Assembly (NCBI RefSeq): GCF_016008875.1
Contig: NZ_JADTQG010000002.1
Span: 62,001-126,000, forward strand
Source: Ectopseudomonas mendocina
Lineage (GTDB): Bacteria > Pseudomonadota > Gammaproteobacteria > Pseudomonadales > Pseudomonadaceae
Direction of reading: 5' to 3'
DNA length: 64,000 nt
The position numbers were made by a program, and so were the translations under genes. Of the stretch, positions 1 through 9,364 are shown one piece after another. How positions within the stretch are numbered: the first letter of the stretch is position 1; each line of letters starts with the position of its first letter. A model generated the notes under the pieces. The model was given only the letters and a program-made list of their open reading frames with translations, searched no databases and was not told the origin of the DNA.

Positions 1-43
1 GGATGATGGCCATTTGAGTCAGCGTACCGCCATTAGTGCCCTG

Positions 44-691
44 TCACGCGCGAATAAAGGGGTTCTCGCGCATCTCCTCGCCCAGGCGAGTGTCCGGGCC
101 GTGGCCGGTAACCACGGTGGCCTCCTCGTCGAGGCTGTACAGACGCTGCTTGATCGAACGCTCGATGGTGGCGTAGTCGCCACCCCACAGATCGGTACGG
201 CCGATACCGCGACGGAATAGGGTATCGCCGGCGATCAGCAGCTTGGCGTCGGCGAACCAGAAACTCATCGAGCCCGGCGTATGCCCGGGCGTATGCAGGG
301 CCACGCCGCAGCCGCAGGCCAGCTCCTCGTCATCGGCCAGCCAGCGATCCGGTGCCGGCACCGGCGTATAGGGCACACCGAACATGTTGCACTGCATCTC
401 CAGGTTGTCCCAGAGGAACTGATCATCCTTGTGCAGATGCAGCGTGGCGCCGGTCTTCTCCTTCATCTGCCCGGACGCGAGAAAATGATCGAGATGGGCA
501 TGCGTGTGAATGATGCTCACCACCTTCAGACCATGGGCCTCGAGCCGCGCCATGATCAGATCGGGATTACCGCCCGGATCGACCACGATGGCCTTCTTCG
601 TGATCGGGTCACCGATGATGGTGCAGTTGCACTGCAAAGGCCCGACGGGGAAGGTTTCGCGAATCAGGGCGGGGCGTTCGGCGGTGCTCAT
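44..691 (-). CDS. MBL-fold hydrolase, glyoxalase II-like
   Basis: Zn-dependent hydrolase of the metallo-beta-lactamase superfamily, 215 aa, cytosolic (no signal peptide). The metal-binding HxHxDH motif is at residues 64-69 (HAHLDH), followed by His137 in HTPGHTPG, Asp156 in AGDTLF and His197 in TGHGPD, so all expected metal ligands are present. The family includes hydroxyacylglutathione hydrolase and persulfide dioxygenase-like enzymes. The protein is shorter than true GloB (about 255 aa) and lacks its C-terminal substrate domain, so the substrate is uncertain. The ATG at 691 overlaps the stop of the upstream AraC gene by one base, which suggests a shared transcript. Bases 1-43 beyond the stop hold nothing I can identify. 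Confidence 0.88.
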   Translation of the reverse strand: MSTAERPALIRETFPVGPLQCNCTIIGDPITKKAIVVDPGGNPDLIMARLEAHGLKVVSIIHTHAHLDHFLASGQMKEKTGATLHLHKDDQFLWDNLEMQCNMFGVPYTPVPAPDRWLADDEELACGCGVALHTPGHTPGSMSFWFADAKLLIAGDTLFRRGIGRTDLWGGDYATIERSIKQRLYSLDEEATVVTGHGPDTRLGEEMRENPFIRA

Positions 692-1710
692 CAGGAAACC
701 TCGTTGCGGTAGTCGCCGGGCAGTTTACCGGTCCATTTGCGGAATGCACGGCGGAAATTGGACGGGTCGCTGAAGCCCAGTAAATGAGCGATTTCATAAA
801 GCGGCAAGTGCGTGGTGGTCAGGTACTGCAGAGCCAGACGCTTGCGCACGTCGTCGAGCACCTGCTGATAGCTGGTGCCCATCTGCGCCAGATGCCGGCG
901 CAGGCTACGGCCGCTGGTGTGCAGGGCGCTCGCGGCGCTTTCCAGGTCGGGAAAGTCACCCGGGCGCGTCAACAACAGGCGGCGCAGTCGCGTAAGCAGG
1001 CCATCCCGCACATCGAGACTGGCCAGCAGCGCTTCGCACTGTTGCTCGCACATTAACACCGTGGCCGGGTTGGCCAGCGCCATGGGGCGCTGCAGATAGT
1101 GCCGAGGCACGCGCAGCCAGTTGTAAGGCTGTTCGAACTGCGCCGCCACGCCGAACACCTCGACATAGCGCTGGGCGTATTCGGGCGCCGAATGCGCAAA
1201 ACCGACGGCCAGGCCCTGCAGTTCTTCACCCAGGAGAAAACGCGCGATGGTGTGGATGCTGGTCAGCAGGCCCTCGGCGGTAAAACGCGACTGCGGCCCC
1301 GCAGGAAAGGTCTCCACGGCGCGCAACTGCATGTCCTCTCCCTGCTCCACCAGCTCCAGTTCGAATGACAGACCGAGCACCCGATAGTACTTGAGGGCGA
1401 ACTGCAGCGCTTTGCCCAGATTGGCGCTGGACAGCACCGCGTAACCGAGAATGCCGTGGGTGGAAACGTTAAGGCGCTGGCCCAGCAACAGCCCCAGCGC
1501 CGGCTCACCGCAACGCTCCAGCGCGGCCTGGGTCAGCAGATGAAAGTCGAGAAAGGACAACCGCGCATTGGGGCTACCGAGCACTTGCGGGCGTACCCGC
1601 GCAGCGGCAAACAGCTCGGCACGGGCCAGGCCAAGCTCCTCGGCGAGCGCCAGCAGCGCCTCGGCGTAGGCCACTGGAACCAGTTCGGCAGTGAAGAGGG
1701 TTTGCTTCAT
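691..1710 (-). CDS. AraC family transcriptional regulator (OruR/ArgR-like N-terminal domain)
   Basis: DNA-binding regulator of 339 aa from the ATG at 1710; a longer reading to 1797 would add 29 residues that do not look like a family N-terminus. The N-terminal two thirds resembles the Arabinose_bd effector domain of OruR/VirS-like Pseudomonas regulators. The last 100 residues are a double helix-turn-helix AraC domain containing SGRSLRRHLAQMGTSYQQVL and the hallmark GFSDPSNFRRAFRKWTG. It overlaps the downstream hydrolase by one base, so the hydrolase may be co-transcribed and its substrate may relate to the effector. The effector is unknown. Confidence 0.88.
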   Translation of the reverse strand: MKQTLFTAELVPVAYAEALLALAEELGLARAELFAAARVRPQVLGSPNARLSFLDFHLLTQAALERCGEPALGLLLGQRLNVSTHGILGYAVLSSANLGKALQFALKYYRVLGLSFELELVEQGEDMQLRAVETFPAGPQSRFTAEGLLTSIHTIARFLLGEELQGLAVGFAHSAPEYAQRYVEVFGVAAQFEQPYNWLRVPRHYLQRPMALANPATVLMCEQQCEALLASLDVRDGLLTRLRRLLLTRPGDFPDLESAASALHTSGRSLRRHLAQMGTSYQQVLDDVRKRLALQYLTTTHLPLYEIAHLLGFSDPSNFRRAFRKWTGKLPGDYRNEVS

Positions 1711-2036
1711 GGGCTTGTTGTTCTGGCGGCTGGCCGCAAATGACCCGTTATTCGAAGACCTTAACCTTGTCCACGACGCTCCGACAACCCCGCTCATCGA
1801 GCAGCGAATGCCACCACGACTTTTTGCCTGGCCTGCAAAAGCTCTCTGAAGGTTCCAGTAATCGGGGTTCCGGTTTCAGCCGCAGCGGCCGGATCAGCTG
1901 CCTACCAAACCCCCAAACTTTTCTCCGACAGCAGCAAGTGGCCAGATATGACCGCAACCTTGGCTGTTACGAACCTGTGCGCCGACGCTCGCCGCGCTCA
2001 TAGTGACAAGCAGTCAAACAGTGCAATGGAGCCCTC
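1711..2036. other. Intergenic region between divergent genes
   Basis: This 326-bp gap separates the divergent AraC regulator and PF10118 hydrolase and must hold promoters for both. I see no convincing -35/-10 pair, no gene and no repeat. A GGAG ribosome-binding site sits just before the ATG at 2037. Confidence 0.5.
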
Positions 2037-2882
2037 ATGGCCAGCACCACTCCGGAAGGATTGCAGATTCGCCCCAGGCATATGGATTTCGATCTGCCCA
2101 ACCCGCTGCCGCGCCACTGGAACGGTGGCGACGCCTTCAAGACCCACCTTTTCGATGCCATGTCGGTGTTGTTTCCCGATGGCGAGCGTTTCTTCATCGA
2201 CTCGGTGCGTCAGTTCCGCGACCGTATCGAAGACCCGGTACTCAAGGAACAGATTCGCGGCTTCATCGGTCAGGAAGGCCACCACAGCCGTGAACATCTG
2301 GAATACAGCCAGCGCCTGCGCGATCTGGGCTACGACGTCGAGCGCTTCGAAAAGCGCGCCCGTGCGCGTATCCGCTACACCCAGAAGAAGTTCTCACCGC
2401 AGCGCCAGTTGGCCGCGACCGCAGCACTGGAGCACATCACCGCGATCATGGCCGATGGTTTGCTGAGAAATGACGCCTACATGGCCGACGCCCACCCGAC
2501 CCTAAAGCGCCTGTGGCGCTGGCATGCGCTGGAAGAAACCGAGCACAAGGCGGTGGCCTTCGACGTCTACAACCAGGTATGCGGCAGCCGCAAGCTGCTG
2601 CGCCGGGCGATGATCATGAGCACCTTCTTCTTCGTACTCGATACCACGCGCGGCCTGGCGCACATGCTCAAGGTCGACGGCCTGCTGTGGAACTGGCGCG
2701 TGTGGCGCGACGGCATCCGTTGGATGTGGGGCAAGGAAGGCGTGTTCCGCCCGCTGATCAGCACCTACCTGGACTTCTTCAAGGCCGGCTTCCACCCCTG
2801 GGAGCACAACAACCTGGACCTGCTGCATGCCACGCGCGTGGAGTTCGACGGCGCCCGCCAGGTAGGAGCCAGCTCGGCTTAA
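2037..2882 (+). CDS. Metal-dependent hydrolase (PF10118, YbcI-like)
   Basis: 281-aa protein of the predicted metal-dependent hydrolase family PF10118, common in Pseudomonas and other Proteobacteria. It has the family's acidic/His clusters: GQEGHHSREH near residue 80 and RWHALEETEHKAVAFDVY near residue 165, probably the di-metal ligands in a helical ferritin-like bundle. No signal peptide is seen. The substrate is not known for the family; several members sit near AraC regulators and lipid genes, as here. The start at 2037 is supported by GGAG seven bases upstream and by the conserved opening with LQIRPRHMDFDL. Confidence 0.85.
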   Translation: MASTTPEGLQIRPRHMDFDLPNPLPRHWNGGDAFKTHLFDAMSVLFPDGERFFIDSVRQFRDRIEDPVLKEQIRGFIGQEGHHSREHLEYSQRLRDLGYDVERFEKRARARIRYTQKKFSPQRQLAATAALEHITAIMADGLLRNDAYMADAHPTLKRLWRWHALEETEHKAVAFDVYNQVCGSRKLLRRAMIMSTFFFVLDTTRGLAHMLKVDGLLWNWRVWRDGIRWMWGKEGVFRPLISTYLDFFKAGFHPWEHNNLDLLHATRVEFDGARQVGASSA

Positions 2883-2993
2883 CCGCAGCCTCTTGTCAGG
2901 CTGCGCGAAAATCATACCTCTTGCTGATAGGCACGCTTTGTCGACCGCGGCTGACGAGCGCTGGATCTCCTGTCTGGCATAGCGGCGCCAATC

Positions 2994-5735
2994 TCAGTGC
3001 AACAAACCCAACCCCTTGGCCCGGGCGACGGCCTGGGTGCGCCGTTCGACGCCGAGCTTGCTGTTGATGTGCCGGGCATGGGTCTTGACCGTGTGCAGGG
3101 AGATGAACAGACGCTCGCTGATCTCCTGGTTCGAACAGCCACGCGCAATCAGCTGCAGTACCGCCAGTTCGCGGCCGCTGAGCTTATCGGTAAGCGGCTC
3201 CTGCTCGGCTTCCGGCAACTCGTCGATGGGCTGCTGCGTGGGAAGTTGTGCGAACAAGGCTTCACGGACCTGACAGGACGATGTACGTTCTTGCAGGCGC
3301 TCACGCAGCCACTGCGGCTGATGCTGCACTAGTTCGATGAACGGCAGCAGCGCACCGCCCTGCGCGAGATCAAGACAACTGTCGAGCTGTTGCTGCGCCT
3401 CGCGCGCCCGCCCGGTCTGGCGTAACAGCTGGGCAAGCTGCGCCTGCGCTGCCAGGCCAACCAGTTGGCCGCCCAATCCCTGTGCTCGCTGTTGCAAGGC
3501 GCGCAGACGCCGCTCGGCACTCTCCACCCCGCCCTGCAGACGCTCCAGAGCGGCCTGCTGCAGATCAATGTGCAGCGCCAGCTGCGGGTGGAACTCCGGC
3601 GCCAGCGCACGCCCTTCGCCGTAGGTTTCTGCCAACTGCGGTAGCCAGGCCGCCGCCAGCTCGACTTGCCCCTGGCGCAACCACAACTCGCATTTCATCA
3701 GCGTGATCATCGCCAGGTAGTAAATCGCCGGCACATCCCAGACGTGCATCAGGCGTTCAGCCTCGCCGAGCAGGGCAAAGGCCTCGGCGGAGCGGCCATC
3801 ACGGCCTTCGAGGCTGGCCAGCACGCAGTAACCGATCAACGCACCGACATCGCGACAGGCCCTTGCCTCGGCGACCCCGACACGCAAGCGCTCGACGGCC
3901 TGAGGATGCAAACGCAGGCTGAGCAGATAGCCCTCATAGATGGTCAACCGCGCCCGCACCGAGTAGTTGCGCTGCGCAGGTAGGCGCTGCACCAGCGCCA
4001 AGCCCTGCTGCACTTCATCCTGCGCGCGCAGCACTTCGCCACGGTTCTGCAACACGCGAGCGCGCTCATAATGAGCCAGCGCCTCGAACAGCGGATTATC
4101 GATACGCTGCGCCAGCTCCAGCGCATCGCGGTTCAACCCGCGGGCACGCCACATATCGCCACGCACCATCGCCAGATTGGACAACGCCGACAGGCACATG
4201 AAGTGTGGGCCGTAACGCTCCACCGGCAAGCCGGCCAATGCCTCGCTGCACTGCTGCTCGGCACGTACGCCATCGCCACGGCCCCGCGCGATGATTCCAT
4301 CGAGCGCCTGCCATTGCGCCAGCAGGCTGCGCTGGCTGAGCGGATCGCCGGCAGGCAGGAAGCGCCCAAGCTGATCGAGCAGTTCCTGCGCGGCGTCGAG
4401 CTGGCAGGCCAGCGCCAGCGCCCAGCCATAGAGCATGATCAGTCGCGGCGTGCTGGCCAGCAGATCATCCGGCAGGTTAGCCTTCCAGCGCAGCAACATG
4501 GCGATGTTCTGCTCCGCCAGCATCTGCTCTTCGGAAAGATTCTGCACCAGGCTCGCAGCGACATCGGATTGCCCGGCCAGCAACGCCTGTTCGATGGCCG
4601 CATCCAGCATGCCCTGCGCAGCGAACCAGCGACAGGCGCGCAGGTGAGTACTGCTGCGCGGGCGACTCAAACCGTTGGCAGGCCGAGCATTGAGCAGATC
4701 GGAGAACAGGTGGTGATAGCGAAACCAGCGCCCCTGCTCGTCGAGCGGCACCAGAAACACCTGATTGGCTTGTAGCTGATGGATTATGGCGGCGCTGTCG
4801 TGACTGTCACGCACCGCATCGCATAGCTCAGCGCAGAAGCGCTCCATGCAGGCAGTATCGTAGAGAAACTGCTGCACTTCGACGGGCTGCCGTTCGATGA
4901 CCTCTTCTAGCAGGTACTCACGAATCAACCCTTCACCGCCGTGCAGTTGCAACTCCTCCCCTGCGTCCTTCAGCTCCTCCACAGCCAATAACCACAGGCG
5001 TAATCCCGCGATCCAGCCCTCGCTGCGCTGCAGAATCCCGGTAACCTGCTGCCGTTCGAGGTGCGCGCCCTGGCTCGTCAGCAATGCGTCCAGCTCGGCA
5101 GCGGTCAGGCGCAGATCCTGTTCGCTGAGTTCGAGCAGCTGTCGCGACAGGCGTAGACGCGCCAGATGCCAGTCCGGCCGCTGACGACTGGTGACCAGCA
5201 GCAGCACGCCAGGCGGCAGATGATTGAGGAAGAATTGCAGGCAGCGATCGAGCACCGGCCCCTGCGCCAGATGATAATCATCCAGTACCAGCAACAGCGG
5301 CTGGCCATCGTCGAGTTGCTGCGTCAGCTCATCGAGCAGGCCATCGAGCCATTGCTCGAATGCGAAAGGTTGGTGGCGCTGGCGCATCTTCAGCAGGCCG
5401 AGCGCATCCTCACCAAGGCCGGGATAGAACTGCTGCAGCCCCTGCAGCATGCGCTCGAGAAAACGCCCGGGGTCCCGGTCACGCTCACTCAACCCCAGCC
5501 AGAGGCTGCGCCAGTGATGGGGTAACCGCTCACAGAACTCGATGGCCAGCGAGCTTTTGCCAAAGCCGGCTGGCGCGCTGATCAGCAGCAAGCGCCCCTG
5601 CAGGCCGTCATCGAGGCGTTGGCACAGCCTGGGCCGCGGCATATGCCCTGCGGGCAATGGCGGACGATAGAAACGCGCCTCCGCCGGCGTGGCCGGTGAA
5701 TGGGTAAAACCTGGCGAGCGAAAAAGGTCTGTCAT
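2994..5735 (-). CDS. MalT-type LuxR family transcriptional regulator (LAL)
   Basis: Large ATP-binding LuxR regulator of 913 aa, the usual size for the MalT/LAL class. The Walker A motif APAGFGKSS is at about residues 54-62, a Walker B-like LLLVLDDYH near 150, a long TPR-like helical-repeat sensor region follows, and a C-terminal LuxR HTH (LSGRELAVLQLIARGCSNQE ... LFISLHTVKTHARHIN) occupies about residues 845-905. Such proteins are STAND-type switches that oligomerise with ATP and inducer. It lies immediately upstream, in the same direction, of the DUF1302/DUF1329/acyl-CoA ligase genes. The same arrangement occurs in P. putida (PP_0763-PP_0767, from memory), so it probably activates that block in response to a lipid-derived signal; that link is inferred. 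Confidence 0.9.
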   Translation of the reverse strand: MTDLFRSPGFTHSPATPAEARFYRPPLPAGHMPRPRLCQRLDDGLQGRLLLISAPAGFGKSSLAIEFCERLPHHWRSLWLGLSERDRDPGRFLERMLQGLQQFYPGLGEDALGLLKMRQRHQPFAFEQWLDGLLDELTQQLDDGQPLLLVLDDYHLAQGPVLDRCLQFFLNHLPPGVLLLVTSRQRPDWHLARLRLSRQLLELSEQDLRLTAAELDALLTSQGAHLERQQVTGILQRSEGWIAGLRLWLLAVEELKDAGEELQLHGGEGLIREYLLEEVIERQPVEVQQFLYDTACMERFCAELCDAVRDSHDSAAIIHQLQANQVFLVPLDEQGRWFRYHHLFSDLLNARPANGLSRPRSSTHLRACRWFAAQGMLDAAIEQALLAGQSDVAASLVQNLSEEQMLAEQNIAMLLRWKANLPDDLLASTPRLIMLYGWALALACQLDAAQELLDQLGRFLPAGDPLSQRSLLAQWQALDGIIARGRGDGVRAEQQCSEALAGLPVERYGPHFMCLSALSNLAMVRGDMWRARGLNRDALELAQRIDNPLFEALAHYERARVLQNRGEVLRAQDEVQQGLALVQRLPAQRNYSVRARLTIYEGYLLSLRLHPQAVERLRVGVAEARACRDVGALIGYCVLASLEGRDGRSAEAFALLGEAERLMHVWDVPAIYYLAMITLMKCELWLRQGQVELAAAWLPQLAETYGEGRALAPEFHPQLALHIDLQQAALERLQGGVESAERRLRALQQRAQGLGGQLVGLAAQAQLAQLLRQTGRAREAQQQLDSCLDLAQGGALLPFIELVQHQPQWLRERLQERTSSCQVREALFAQLPTQQPIDELPEAEQEPLTDKLSGRELAVLQLIARGCSNQEISERLFISLHTVKTHARHINSKLGVERRTQAVARAKGLGLLH

Positions 5736-5838
5736 CGGCCTATTCTTGGAAGTCTTCTATCTGCGGCAGCGGGCTCGATCCGAACCCAGCCTAGCGACTT
5801 GCAATGGCCATTTGAAGCACCCGCTACAGTCCGTAACG

Positions 5839-5868
5839 AAAAAGCCGGCACATGGCCGGCTTCGTCGC
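5839..5868 (-). terminator. Rho-independent terminator after the DUF1329 gene
   Basis: Read on the minus strand, an AAGCCGGC/GCCGGCTT hairpin is followed by a T-run. It lies 20-50 bases past the DUF1329 stop codon and ends the DUF1302-DUF1329 transcript before the regulator gene. Confidence 0.75.
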
Positions 5869-5885
5869 ATTACCCGAGGCAGCTA

Positions 5886-7262
5886 TCAGCGAACGCCAGA
5901 CTGACGCAGAGCCGCTGGAGTGAAGTCACTGCCCGAGGCCTTGTAGTTGAAGTCGTAGGCCTGCTTCTCCTCGTTCTTCATACCCAGGGCCAGGTAACGA
6001 CCGGACAGCAGGTCGTACAGGGTTTCCACGGTGTACCACGGCACCTGCTTGTCGTAGTAGTGCTGGGCATGCGCCTCGGCCACGCGCCACAGGGTGCCGC
6101 GACCGTCGTAGTGGTCGATCAGGGCAGCCTGCCAGGTATCTTCGTCGATGTAGAAGTCACGCTTGGCGTAGATGTGACGCTCGCCTGACTTCAGGGTCGC
6201 GGTGACGTGCCAGACGCGGTGCAGCTCGTAACGGGTCAGATCCTGGTTGATGTGACCGGCCTTGATGATGTCGGAGTACTTCAGGTCCGGCGAATCGAGT
6301 TTGTAGGCGTTATAGGGAATGTAGATTTCCTTCTTGCCCACCAGCTCCCAGTCGTAACGATTCGGCGCACCGTTGTACATGTCCAGGTTATCCGAAGTAC
6401 GCAGACCGTCGGCTGCGGTACCCGGGCCGTCATAGGACACCTGCGGGGCACGGCGTACTCGACGCTGCCCGGCGTTGTACAACCAGGCCAGGCGCGGTTC
6501 CTTCACCTGGTCGAGGGTCTCGTGCACCAGCAACACGTTACCTGCCAGACGCGACGGAGCCGTTACGCGTTGCTTGAAGTAGAACAGCACGTTACCGGCC
6601 TTGCTCGGATCGTAGTCGGTCAGCGCATCGCGGAAGACAAACTCGTCCTGGAAGTACACCAGCGAGTACGAACCGTTGGCCTGGGGAGTCGCCTGGGTCA
6701 CCAGACGACGTACGCTGCCACCGCGGTAGCGGGTGATGTGGTTCCAGATGACTTCCAGGCCATTCTGCGGAATCGGGAAGGGGTTGGCGGTCTGGAAGTT
6801 CTCCAGGCCATTACCACCCTGCACCATCTTGGTATTCACCGCGTTCTGCTTGGTCGCCTCCAGCACCGCTGCCGGCAGGTTGGCCGAACGGTGGGTCGGG
6901 TAGACCGGCATCTTGTAGCTTTCCGGGTAGCGCTTGAACATCGCCAGTTGGCCCGGGGTCAGCTTGTCCTTGTACTGGTCGACGTTCTGCGCCGTGATGG
7001 TGAACAGCGGCTGCTCATTGGCAAACGGATCGGCCAGGAAGCCACGTGGATCGGCCGCGCCGGCATTGGTCGGCAGGCCGCCAGTCCAGGCCGGGATCGA
7101 ACCATCGGCATTACCTGCCATCTCGGCACCGACCGGAGTCAGGCTGTTACCCAGCTTCGCCGCGTCGTCGGGCGACACTGCCGCCATCACGCTGATCGAC
7201 AGCAGAGACAGGGCCAGGACGCCGCTTTGCCACAGTTTTTTTGTTGTTTTCATTTGCATCAT
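5886..7262 (-). CDS. DUF1329 domain-containing protein (LolA/LolB-like, periplasmic)
   Basis: 458-aa secreted protein with an N-terminal signal peptide (hydrophobic LWQSGVLALSLLSISVMAA). DUF1329 proteins are predicted to adopt a LolA/LolB-like fold for carrying lipids across the periplasm and nearly always occur beside a DUF1302 outer-membrane protein, as here with a 23-bp gap. ATG codons at 7262, 7259 and 7253 are all possible; GAGGAA spacing favours 7259 or 7253 slightly, which affects only the first residues of the signal peptide. It probably shuttles a lipid or hydrophobic substrate between the DUF1302 protein and the inner membrane; the substrate is not established. Confidence 0.88.
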   Translation of the reverse strand: MMQMKTTKKLWQSGVLALSLLSISVMAAVSPDDAAKLGNSLTPVGAEMAGNADGSIPAWTGGLPTNAGAADPRGFLADPFANEQPLFTITAQNVDQYKDKLTPGQLAMFKRYPESYKMPVYPTHRSANLPAAVLEATKQNAVNTKMVQGGNGLENFQTANPFPIPQNGLEVIWNHITRYRGGSVRRLVTQATPQANGSYSLVYFQDEFVFRDALTDYDPSKAGNVLFYFKQRVTAPSRLAGNVLLVHETLDQVKEPRLAWLYNAGQRRVRRAPQVSYDGPGTAADGLRTSDNLDMYNGAPNRYDWELVGKKEIYIPYNAYKLDSPDLKYSDIIKAGHINQDLTRYELHRVWHVTATLKSGERHIYAKRDFYIDEDTWQAALIDHYDGRGTLWRVAEAHAQHYYDKQVPWYTVETLYDLLSGRYLALGMKNEEKQAYDFNYKASGSDFTPAALRQSGVR

Positions 7263-7285
7263 GATTCCTCGAAATTCCTGGCCGC

Positions 7286-9148
7286 TTAGAAGTTCATACC
7301 GAAGCTGAGCGCAACGAAGTCGCGGTCAACGGAGGTGTTGTACTTGCCGTCAAAGAAGCTGGTATAGGACAGATCTGCAGTGTAAGTATTTTGGTACTCA
7401 GCGTTCAGACCGAGGCTGACGGCCTTGCGACCCTCCTCGAAGTTGGCGCCTGGGCCAGGAGAATAGCCCTTGACGTCATGCGACCAAGCCACACTCGGAC
7501 GCAGGTTCACACCTGCCAATGCGTTCGGGTAGTCCCAGATAGCACGGGCACGATAGCCCCAGGAGTCGGACGTGGCGAAACCGTCGTTTTCGCAGTAGCG
7601 GCTGACGTTGTTCAGAGGGGCACCGCCCCCGGTCAGAGTGCCGTCATTAAGTGCCTCACAGCGGCCGGCCGTCGGGAGTTTGCCAGGACCGAAGCTTGGA
7701 TCACGGCCGTAACGGGCCTTACTGGAGCTTTCCAGGCCACCCACATGGGTCCAGCCAACTTCGCCCACCAAGGTCAACCGGGAGGCCCCCATAACCTGAT
7801 CGAAGAAATGAGTGAAGGTAGTCTGCAGCTGAGTGATTTCCTTGCGGTTGTAGCCGTGAGTATCGCCACCCGGCGTCGCCTGGATCGGCGATACGGTCGG
7901 ATCCAAAGGCGTCAGGCCACCGAACAGGATGTCAGTGGTATTGAGCTGTACCGGCGCATTGGGACGGTAACTGATCTCGCCGCTCCACGCGGTGCCGGTA
8001 GGCAGCGTGGTGGAGAAGCTCAGACCGTAAAGTCTGATGTCTTCTGGATACTCGATGAAGTAGCGGGAGTTACCGGCCACCAGCAGCGGTGCGAGTGCGG
8101 CGAAGGCAGGCGGCAGGCCGGCAGCCAGGTCAAAGGTACTCTGGGAAGCCGCCGATCCGCTGAAAATAGGGAAGCGACTGTGATAGTTCATGAAATAGGC
8201 GCCGAATTCGGTATCCAGCGGCTCGAACAGATAGCGGAAGGCCAAGCCCCACTGGCCACTGTCGCGGGCATCACGGTCGGGGCCACGGCGTACCAGTATG
8301 CCTTCCTCATCAACCTCCACGCCAAGCCCTGCGGCCAGCTCAGGGACTCCCGCCGGCAGGCTCGAACGGCTGCGCAGCACCCGCAGGTTGTCGTCACAGC
8401 CATCTGCAACTACATCGGCCTGAGAGAAGAATGTGCCGCAGTTGTCCACCACGGTCTGGTCCCACTCCAGCTGATAAAAAGCCTCCATCGACAGGTTGTC
8501 GGTCAGACTCTGCGCGACGTAGAACATGTTGACCGGGATCAGGCCCTCCTTGATCTCGGCACCGGGGCGTCGGAAAGCAGCCACGTCAACAGGGTTGATG
8601 GCGTTGATACCATTTTGAATAAAGGTGCTCTCGCCCCAACTCACTACCTGCTTGCCCAGGCGGACCGAGCCGGGCTGATTGCCGATGGCATAGTTGTGAT
8701 AGATGAATGCATCGAGCAGCTCAGCACCAGAGGACTGGGCGCCCTCTTTACGGTTGCTATCGCTGATGTCCTTGAACTCACGACCTTCGTCTTTCAACTC
8801 GAAGTCGTACCAATACTTACCGCGAACGAATACGCCGGTATCACCGTACTTCAACTCGAGGTCATGGATACCCTTGAAAATCTTGGAAAAAGTTTCGCCG
8901 CGCTTGAAATTCAACCGACCGTCATCAGAGGTCTGCGACAGGCCGCGACCGCCATTGTTGGCCCCGATCAGGTTCTTGTCGGCTTTTTCAGTGGACCAGC
9001 TCGCACCCACGGACAGCGACGAATCGAACTGCCCTTCGATCTCACCGATATTGAAAGTGACGCCGAATGCCGGTGCGGCAAGGGTAGAGGCGAGGCTGAC
9101 AGCCAGCGGCAGTTTTGCCAGGCGCCAGTAGGGTTTTGTTTTTGTCAT
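7286..9148 (-). CDS. DUF1302 domain-containing outer-membrane protein
   Basis: 620-aa protein from the ATG at 9148, chosen because GGAGTA precedes it and it opens with a clear signal peptide (KLPLAVSLASTLAAPAFGV); an upstream reading to 9247 would place a non-signal leader in front. DUF1302 proteins are predicted beta-barrels. The C-terminus ends in alternating residues with a terminal Phe (VALSFGMNF), the signature recognised by the BAM machinery. First gene of the DUF1302-DUF1329 pair. A PsrA-like palindrome lies about 165 bp upstream (9313-9326). Probable role: transport or display of a fatty or hydrophobic compound at the outer membrane. Confidence 0.88.
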   Translation of the reverse strand: MTKTKPYWRLAKLPLAVSLASTLAAPAFGVTFNIGEIEGQFDSSLSVGASWSTEKADKNLIGANNGGRGLSQTSDDGRLNFKRGETFSKIFKGIHDLELKYGDTGVFVRGKYWYDFELKDEGREFKDISDSNRKEGAQSSGAELLDAFIYHNYAIGNQPGSVRLGKQVVSWGESTFIQNGINAINPVDVAAFRRPGAEIKEGLIPVNMFYVAQSLTDNLSMEAFYQLEWDQTVVDNCGTFFSQADVVADGCDDNLRVLRSRSSLPAGVPELAAGLGVEVDEEGILVRRGPDRDARDSGQWGLAFRYLFEPLDTEFGAYFMNYHSRFPIFSGSAASQSTFDLAAGLPPAFAALAPLLVAGNSRYFIEYPEDIRLYGLSFSTTLPTGTAWSGEISYRPNAPVQLNTTDILFGGLTPLDPTVSPIQATPGGDTHGYNRKEITQLQTTFTHFFDQVMGASRLTLVGEVGWTHVGGLESSSKARYGRDPSFGPGKLPTAGRCEALNDGTLTGGGAPLNNVSRYCENDGFATSDSWGYRARAIWDYPNALAGVNLRPSVAWSHDVKGYSPGPGANFEEGRKAVSLGLNAEYQNTYTADLSYTSFFDGKYNTSVDRDFVALSFGMNF

Positions 9149-9312
9149 CGACGCTACTCCATGTGTTTTTGTTATGGATGCCTGGACTATAGCCAGCGGG
9201 TCGTACTGCTTGATCCCTCGAAAGTGTGATTTGCAGCCCCCAGGCACTCTGGCTCGCAGGTTTCAGACTCTGCACCTAGCCAAGCATGGACCGGAAACAG
9301 CAATTAGCAAGC

Positions 9313-9338
9313 CAAACGCTTGTTTGACTGACCGGTCA
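9313..9338. promoter_or_regulatory. Palindromic operator candidates (PsrA-like CAAAC-N4-GTTTG and TGACCGGTCA)
   Basis: CAAACGCTTGTTTG at 9313-9326 fits the PsrA consensus of Pseudomonas (G/C-AAAC-N2-4-GTTT-G/C), bound by a TetR regulator responsive to long-chain fatty acids. A second perfect palindrome, TGACCGGTCA, follows at 9329-9338. Both lie upstream of the DUF1302 gene and just past the end of the acyl-CoA ligase gene. The protein that binds them is inferred. Confidence 0.5.
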
Positions 9339-9364
9339 CTTTAACCAGCCAGTCAATCCGCACC

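Noticed and set aside
2889..2911. Terminator after the PF10118 gene
   Set aside because: A GCAGCCT/AGGCTGC stem exists but no T-run follows, so support is weak.
7391..9229. Open frame of 612 codons on the plus strand
   Set aside because: Antisense to the DUF1302 gene, no recognisable domain and no ribosome-binding site.
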